Below are positions 13,401-22,400 of a stretch of DNA of 64,000 nt, piece after piece (the first letter of the stretch is position 1; each line of letters starts with the position of its first letter). Made by a program: the position numbers and the translations under genes. The notes under the pieces were generated by a model. It saw nothing but the letters and a program-made list of their open reading frames with translations. It was not told the origin of the DNA and ran no database searches. Source of the DNA: Caprella mutica (Eukaryota > Arthropoda > Malacostraca > Amphipoda > Caprellidae); NCBI GenBank assembly GCA_947561585.1, contig CANNZV010001035.1, forward strand, positions 1 through 64,000, read 5' to 3'.

Positions 13401-16400
13401 AGGAGCCTAAACTAGTGCTAGTTAACTGCTAAATTGTAGTTCCTATGAATAACCTTTAAGGAGTAAAATAATGGAAATACACTTTAACCAATGCCTAGTT
13501 CGTAATTGATGAGAGAAAAAATAAATTTAGAAGTGACTAAGTTTAAGTAGGTTGTCCCATGTTTCAAAGTGTGGTAAGAGTGGCCATTTCCAGTCACACG
13601 GTGGTCACGTAAAACTAGATTCGATGAGCTGATTACCATACCCGTTATGTTCCTGTACCCTGGGCTGCTCCTTCAAAGTCTTTTGTTTTCAATTTCCTTT
13701 CTCTTTTATCTGCGATAAATAAATTCGGAATGAATGAAACTATCGATCATCAATTAAATATAATGTCTTGACATTTTGAAAATTGATTTAGTATGTAGCT
13801 AGTTCTTTAGCAAGTTGTAAACTACGATCTGTTTATGATGATTGGGTTATTTACACAGTGCAACATGGTTCTAACTTCATTTTATTGCATTAACTTATAA
13901 TTAGGGTTGTGACATTATGCATTTGCATATATGCAGTATATGCACTGGGAAATATACTGCATATGCAACAGGTTTTATGCTTTTTGAGAAAACTCATATG
14001 CATTTGAGGAAACGCATATGTTTTGCAGATAAAACATATGCACTTAAAGATAATGCATATAACAAAAGGCATATGCATTTGAAACTGAAAGGAAGGCAAT
14101 ATATGCACTTCCAGCATGTTTATATCTGGTGGGAGGTTGAACAAACACCCTAATTTATTTGTTATACATACAGTATACCTTTAGGTGTTCTATCATTTTG
14201 TTTACCTGATGAATATGATTTTAAATTTTTGTTCGAAAATTAAAGAATATTGTTAACTATATGGTGCCATCAAGCTAAAAGTAACACTCACAGTAATGTA
14301 AACAAAGAATAGGATAATAATAGTTACAGATTATAGACACAGGTGGTCAGTATGGCAGTAGGACTTTTCACCGCCGGACTTCTCCCCGCCGAATATAATA
14401 TCAGTAATTTAGGTTATTAAAGTATGATTTTGATAAAACACAAAATTAATTCATTAATTATTTATAGAAAACACACTTAACAGAATTTGATTCCCGTAAT
14501 TATGTGCCCATATTGTTCGTTCGATTTTAGACTGTGCCTTCGTATTTTCGTATATAATTAGGAGATGCAACAAAGTACGAACATTATTGCAATACTAAGG
14601 GTTACCAAGTGTCGCAAGGTACTCTAAGCAGCTTCGATTAGTTCAGTTATTTATTATTTTATTTTCAGCTATATATAAAATGGCGATCTATTAACTACTC
14701 GTTCAAATTTACGCTTTTACAGATCATTAATAAACTTTATTATTATTTTTTTAAATTAATTTATTAATTAACCTCATAATTAATAAACCTACTATAAATT
14801 TTTATTACACTAAATATTGACCTCATTTTTAGTGTCCTTTATCTAATATGTAGATAAAGGATTTGTACCTTAAAAATCTTACAATGGTTTAACCATTCTG
14901 AAAATACCTAAGTAAGTTAGATTGTAGAAATCCTTAAATCAAGACTTTTCGCGTAGTCAGGTTTCAGATTGATTTATATATATTGTCGTACATTTTCCCT
15001 AAAATTCTCCAAGGAAAACTAATAATCGAGGAGTAACAAATTCAAAACTGGTTCGGTTCAAAAAGTTGGTGGTGACCCATTTTCAGTCAACTATTCCCAT
15101 GTGACAATAATATTAAAGAAGAAAATTTTTTTTAAAAAGGTCTGCTATTTGAGACGGCAGACTTCGGTATATAATTTGGCAACGGATTTATTTGTCAAAA
15201 CTATTTATTTTCGAAAATTAAATATAGAATCGCAACATTAAATTATCTTCCAGAGTCTAATTTTAAATAAATCCGTCGGGGAAAATTCCGCGGACGAGGA
15301 ATAGTCCGTTTCCCGTGATTCTTAGTTTCTGTTCTTAAATAACTTGTAGCCATGAAAATTCACTTTATTAATATAGTATCCTATAGTCCAACAATATAAT
15401 GTGTCTTTCTCTGAAACACTTAAGTCTTTTGAAATACTTGACATTTTAAATTTGGAACATTACTATTAAATGCATAATAATTCTTAATATATGCAAATTC
15501 ATATTAATAATTAATTTAGTAGGGGTTTAACGTCTGCTTCTGAACCAAAGGCCGTATCGCTGACATCAAAAGGAAATTAAATACAAGGGACTAGAAGAAG
15601 CAGTCAGAAAGGAAAGTGGTTCTATATGGAACAAAGTCACTTACTACTGTCGGTGACAATGCTCATGGATGCAGAATAGCTACTTAGTGAATGCAGTGAC
15701 GAATAGGGACACAAAACAACGGTGGCTGCTCTTACGGATGGAAGAGGAAAATGAAGGTGATAGAAAATGAATCCTAAGAGCCTACCAAACACAAAAATCA
15801 AAGACCTCGTAGTTGAAGAGCATAACCATCCTCTAAAACTGCAAGTAGCATTAAAAAATGATAAATATAATAAAAATAAAAACAATCCATAATCCAAATT
15901 ACAACAGTTCGGGGCCCAATGTAGGCCATCCACTTCTCTTCCATTCGTTACAGTCTTACAGACAGCTTCAGGATGGGCATATTTATAAAAAGTATATGCA
16001 TGCTTATAAATGCATATGCAAATTGGCAAATGCATATGCATATAGGTCAATGCATTTGCATATTGGTAAATGCATATGCATATTGGTAAATGCATATGCA
16101 TATTGGTAAATGCATATGCATATTGCTAAATGCATATATGCAAATTAGTAAATGCATATGCATGTTGATAAATGCATATGCATGTTGATAAATGCATATG
16201 CAAATCAAATAAGCATATGCGTTTTAGAAAAGCATATGCAAAATATGCAATGTCACAACCCTACTTATAATACATACATTATTTGGATGCATTCTAAAAA
16301 TTGTGCAAAGTTTCAGATTTCCTTTAAGTTAGTTCTTTTTGCAGGTTTTGTCTGCAGATGGCAGCACGCAGGTTGGTAAGATCTCCAAGAACTGGTCAGG

Positions 16401-19400
16401 TTTCGGCAAGGAGATGTTCACTGATGCCGATACTTTCGGAGTGAGTTTCCCGATGGATTTGGATGTGAAGATCAAAGCCGTGCTGCTTGGTGCAGTCTTC
16501 CTCATCGTGAGTAGAAGTTATTCTGAATGTAGCACATTGAGTCCTTTCCCAGGCAAGAAGGATTTGTTACTGGGATATTCCCGTAATATCCCAGGAACAA
16601 ATTCTTGCCAGGGATGTAAACTTAAATTTTTTCCATGTAACTTTAATATTAATATGAAAGTTTAGTAACTAGTAATTTCTACATGAAATTATAATTTTTT
16701 TTATGAATTATAGAGCATTTGAATTTTTTTATTCAGAATAGGTAGGTAGCTACTTCCAGAAAATTTATTTTTACATTACAGTAGTACTCCTCTATAATGA
16801 AATCCTCTATAGTGAATATAGTGTCCTGAAGAAGGAAGTAGTCTCTATAATATTACAATTTTCTTTAGTCTGCCATAAAATGGCCATCAGTATTAGAAAT
16901 CTGTTCGCCCTTTTATGGGAGACTAAAGAAAATCTGTTCACTATAGAGGCTACTTCCTTACTCAGTGAGTCAGGACACTACATTCAATATACAGAATTCC
17001 ATTATAGAGGACTTCTACTGTCCCTAGTTTGACATCACCCACTACCACTTAGCTAGCTACAGTTTCCAAGGAATGAATGCATTGTATTTTCGCTCATATC
17101 GACGTCAGTGGTAGCTATGACATTTGGATGCGAAGGAGTGTTTTAATAATGTAGCTATTAGCAGTCTAGCTACCTGATTAGATGACGTAAAGGTAACGTA
17201 GAGTGGCTATACACAATAAGTATGCTGCTTATTGAATCTCGTCATTTTGTTTATTAAATTTACTGAAAAAAAAACTGAAAATATAGGTAGTCTTTAATTA
17301 TTTAAAATTAATACAATTTTAACGTTATTAGTGAAAGTTACCAAATGCTACTTTAAGCATTAAATAGCTAGTAACCAAATATAATGTTAACTATTTTAGA
17401 ATCTGACTATAGCTATAGCCAAAAATTATTATTATAGTTATTTTGCATGTCGTTTCTGAAAGATGTAGTCATGTAACAGGTCACTAAATAATCACCAAAT
17501 AACTATTTAGTAAACTTCTTATAGGTACTGCTAACCAAGGCACATGATATAACAAAAAGACATTCGTAATAACCTTTAAATACACATAATGAACATTCGA
17601 CTGCCTGGTTCTTTCTTATAGAAGCTACTTTATACAATATTAACAACTGCCATTATAATCAGTAACCTAAATATCGTACAATGAAAGCAGGGCTATGGAG
17701 TTGGAGTTGGAGTCGGAGTTGTGGAGTCGAAAATTTGTACCGACTCCCGACTCCAAGCCATAGATATAAGTCACAAAAATTTAGGTCCATTTTATTTGTT
17801 GTTCATCATGTTAAATATCTCATAAGAACTAATAACTGCTCATAGCTATGAATTAAATCAATATTCATAGTTTAAACACTCTAATGACTCAATATTGCTT
17901 ATAAAAATACTGTAAAACTATTTGTCGGAGTCGAAGAGTCGGTGAAATTCATTATAAAGGAGTCGGAGTCGAACACTTTATGTACCGACTCCGCAGCCAT
18001 GAATGAAAGTATTAAGGGAGGCTTAACCCAGTTATACATTACAAGACGCATTTGAGGTAGTTTGAGCTGCTAGGAGTACATAAGAAATCTTCATCCTAAA
18101 CCAGAGACTATTGAAAGCACTTGGTGAATATCTCATAACTACGAAACTCGCCGTTACGATGACTGGCTAACAGGCCTAAGCTTTCCTGACAATTAATTCT
18201 CTTAACTAACTTCAAAATCAGCTGAACGCCACACTTAGAAAACTCTTACTCTATGTTCCAAATCCCGCACACTGGATATAGTTTCTAACTTTCAATTGAT
18301 CAGCTCCTAACCTCAGTAATTGGCTAATAGAATTTCCTCCTAATATTCAGTCTTATCCCAACTTCAATATTTAAACTTAACTCTTACTGACTGTTCTCAT
18401 CAGTCGTGAAACCTCCTGTTGATTCTGTTTATCTCTCAACCCTTGCAAATCTTTTTACAAATGAGTTACAGTGCAGCTAAATGGATACAATTGTTTGCAC
18501 ATTATCATTTACCATTACCAGACATTTTTTGTTCACATTACGTTCCCTCACCCATTACTGATATTAGAAGGTGCTCCTAAACTATAACACCTGACAAGAG
18601 ATAACCAATACTGGAGTCACTCCTAAATATTATACAAATTTCTTGAACAGTTGATCTATTTTCAGGATTTCAATTACTTCGAGCGTAAAGCTTAAAATGG
18701 AGTCTTGCGATCTTTTAGAATTGGTAGGTAAAGGTTATTGGGACACTGACTAGCACAGTGACTGTTAATCACTCACACAGTGACTCTTAATCACTCGCAC
18801 AATGACTCTTAATCACTCACACATTGACTCTTAATCACTCACACATTCACTCTTAATCACTCACACATTGACTCTTAATCACTCACACATTCACTCTTAA
18901 TCACTCACACATTCACTCTTAATCACTCACACATTCCCTCTTTCAATATGTTTTACTGTGAGCTGCAATGAGCACTTAAAGGGATAGTAAAGTCAAAATC
19001 AAAGAATCGCCAAATTGGGTTTAAATCGATTCAGAATATTTAATTATGTAATATTTGAATGCTCGTTTATTTTTAAGATGTTCATATAAAAAGTTTATAA
19101 TAAAATTAGTAGCGACACCTAGCGGAAGCATCACCAATCATTAGTGTGTATGTTTGTTGTTTTCATATTAATTTAGGTATGCATTAATCATGCTTTGTTT
19201 GCGTCAAAATGGTGAAAATATTATGTGAGTTCGTTGACAAGAAGATATAGTTTTGAAAATGAAGCCATCTCTTCACTTGAGCTAAAATCTAGGTAGAAAG
19301 TTAAATCAGTTTGTATGTATACAAGATGGCGCCCCTGATTGTGGCGCCATCTACCGTTAGCATTTGTTAGGAAATTAATTATATATAAAATGATATCTCC

Positions 19401-22400
19401 ATTATTAGATTTTATTGAACATTGCAATGTCACACGATATACTTTATTCTTACTAAGCAATCGTTTGACACTAAAATTGTTAAAACAAAAAATGACTGTA
19501 CTGCCCGCCCCTTTAAGAAATCATCATCCCAAGATCAGAGTCTATTTAAACGCTTGTTGAATATCTCTTAAGTACATAACATATAGTTGCAACTTAGGAC
19601 TACAGGCTAAAAGGTTTAAGCTTTCCTGACAACTCTTTAAGGCTCGTAACTAACTCCAAAATCAGCTTAACTCCAAATTGAAGCTCGGTAGCTTTTTTTT
19701 CCCTCTGAGTTCCAAATTCAACTCACTAGTTGGCAGCTCCAATGAGAACAATGTTCTACCACCACCAATTGGTTAATGTCAATAGTTTTTCGTATCCTCT
19801 CAAAAGGCGGTCCTATCCTAACTTTTAACTTAAACTCTTACTCTGGAATTTTCTCATCAATCGTGGAACAAGAGGAATACAACAACTATTTCGTAGTTAG
19901 GAAAAGATAAACCAAAATAGATTGCGAATGCGATTATATCCTACTGACTGTGGTATTTTAAACTATTTTTCTACACTAAGAAACAGGTTGTACATATTAG
20001 ATTAGAAGTAAAAGTTTACCACCATTAAGAATATAGGTTGAATTTAAAATATTATTCCTTGCGAATTAGATTTTTAGGAAAATGTTTTTAAGGTTACTAA
20101 CTCCTTGATTGGCTATGGAGATTGACAAAAAAGTGTAACAGGAGGGTTGCAGTACATCAAACTAGCAAGTACAACAAACTACATAACAGCCATTTATGTT
20201 GAGAGTTTCAAATTTCCTATTATTTGAAATGTAATTGAATTCAATTCAACTACATGCAAGGAGCAGCCAACAAGAGATGAAGCACTAATGGTTCAATGCT
20301 CCGCCCTCTGTTGGCTCCTCCTCCTAGCCGACCAATCAAAGAAGGGTCATCTTTAAAAACTCCGTAAAAACATTATGTTTGCACCACAGTATCGATAGAA
20401 ACTTATTCGGGTAGAGAGACAATATCTCAAAAACCTTATCTGCTGTTTACTATATTTTTTAAATTTTTAACTAAAAAACCTAACCTTTTTGTACACACCG
20501 CTAAGAGACCTAACAAAAGAAATCGAGTGAAACTACATGGATAGAATTTTTCACACATTTAGCTATCGTTTATCAAAAATCTGTGTTCACACTACATTCC
20601 ATTAACCCTTTACTTATATTAGAAGGTTCTTCTAAACTATAACACTTGGCAAGTAGTAACCTATACTGGAGTCGCTCCTAAATATTATACACATTTCTTG
20701 AACAGTTGATCTATTTTCAGGATTTCAGTTACTTCGAGCGTTAAGCTTAAAGGGAGACTTGCGATCTTTTATAGTTGGTAGGTAAAGGTTAATGGGCACT
20801 TATAGTGACTCATATCACTTACACTGTGATTCTCTTAATCACTTACACAGTTACTCTTAATCACTTACACTGTGATTCTCTTAATCACTTACACAGTGAC
20901 TCTTAATCACTCGCACATTTATACTCTCAATTTGTTTTTCTACTCTCACTTTTTTTTTCGCAGGATTTCACTTATTTTGAACGTTGTAGTGGATATTGGC
21001 ACAAAATGAATTATTAAAGAGGTGACACTATTGATTGGTTGATTGGCGATTCTCATTGATTGATTTGTGCTTTTCTTTGATTTATTTGTGCTTTTCTTTG
21101 ATTTATTGGTAATATTCATTAAGGCCCCTTTTACACGCTACGATAAATTGGAGTGATTTATCGCAATGAAGAGATTGTTACAATTTTTCAGTACGTGTAA
21201 ACAGGTGATCGTAGCGATTTATTGGAAATGGAATTGAATTGTTTGGTTGGTTATTTATACGAATCGTAACGACAAGTCTGAACGTGTAAACAGGGTTCAA
21301 AGAAATAGTTACAATTTAGCTCAATATATAATACATAAATGCAGACCTCCATAATGCTTCTTCCATGACGGCTAGTAAAGTTTAAAAATATTGGAGTAAA
21401 AATCGTTGCGTGTAAACACTGTCTCAATCATCTGATAAATTGTTACGATCTCTGTGTTCAATAAATCACTCCTATTTGTCGTAACGTGTAAACGGGGCTT
21501 TATTTGGTCGGCGATGATAAGAGATTGAGTAATTGATTGGCTGATTGGTGATTGTGCTGAATTGAATAGCTAACTAAAACTAAATAACTATGTGAAAACT
21601 GATAATTAATTGAGTTTCCGGAGTAGCTTTTTTGTACTCTTGAGGCCCGAAACCAAAGAGGTGGATGTCATTGTTCATGGAAGCAATTCTTCTCTATCTG
21701 CTTCTTCGAAAAAATACGATATTACCCTCCCCTCCCCTCCTCCTAACTTAATATCTCTTATATTCTAAATATCTATTAACATAATAAAATGAGGCGCAAC
21801 ATTTCGTGAAACAACTCGTTGAATTGTTTCACAGCTCTGAAATCCCCGTCCATTTCGCAATGCAGCATCCAGAAAAATCTCTTGTGGTTTTCAAACATGT
21901 TTACCTTTTACAGAAAAATTATCATTACAAGAAACTCCGTCTATTTAGTGCAATTGGTATAGTAGTTTGAAATTGTAGCTGACTATGATATATGTTAGTA
22001 TATGTTTATTGGGTCACATAACTAGATATTTGTAACTACCTACAATCCTGCCTAGATATACCAATTCTATGGAAACCCAGAATTCAAAATTCTGTTACTC
22101 GGTGTAACAAATTTGAAAGGCACTCAACTCTAAAACATATTCTTACACACTAATCATTATTTTGGTGGTGACTTAGTTTTTTTAATTTAAAAAGGCAGTG
22201 CACACATTTTGAATTAGAGGCTATTTTTTGTCAACACAGACACTAATAGTGTTTTTGCTTTCCATAAACTCAAGTCATGAACTTTTATCAATGGCGGCTG
22301 TAATGCTGCCCCGTACACACTAGGCACTAAAAAGTGAATGATCCCGCAACACACACTAAAAACTGGTTGATTTAGTGCCAACTCAAGCAACTTTATGTGT

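Larger units (their letters stand above)
18090..18945 (+). repeat. Segmental tandem duplication, copy 1 (carries last exon 6a)
   Basis: Aligns with 19520-20930 in the same orientation: GGTGAATATCTC/GTTGAATATCTC, AAGCTTTCCTGACAA, TAACTTCAAAATCAGCT, ATATTAGAAGG, GAACAGTTGATCTATTTTCA, then the exon, then a shared Pyr-rich 22-bp repeat. Copy 2 has extra sequence in its middle. The duplication explains why two nearly identical terminal exons exist. Confidence 0.85.
19520..20930 (+). repeat. Segmental tandem duplication, copy 2 (carries last exon 6b)
   Basis: Second copy of 18090-18945, with about 690 bp extra between 19870 and 20560. The insert holds a dispersed fragment (ACAACAAACTACATAACAGC) shared with 3880. 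Confidence 0.82.

Noticed and set aside
13912..14150. Frames rich in Met, His and Cys (LHICSICTGKY type)
   Set aside because: Caused by ATGCATATGC repeats in a possible fold-back element.
15985..16255. ATGCAAAT octamers as a POU-factor enhancer
   Set aside because: They follow from the repeat unit of a mobile element arm; no nearby promoter supports regulation.
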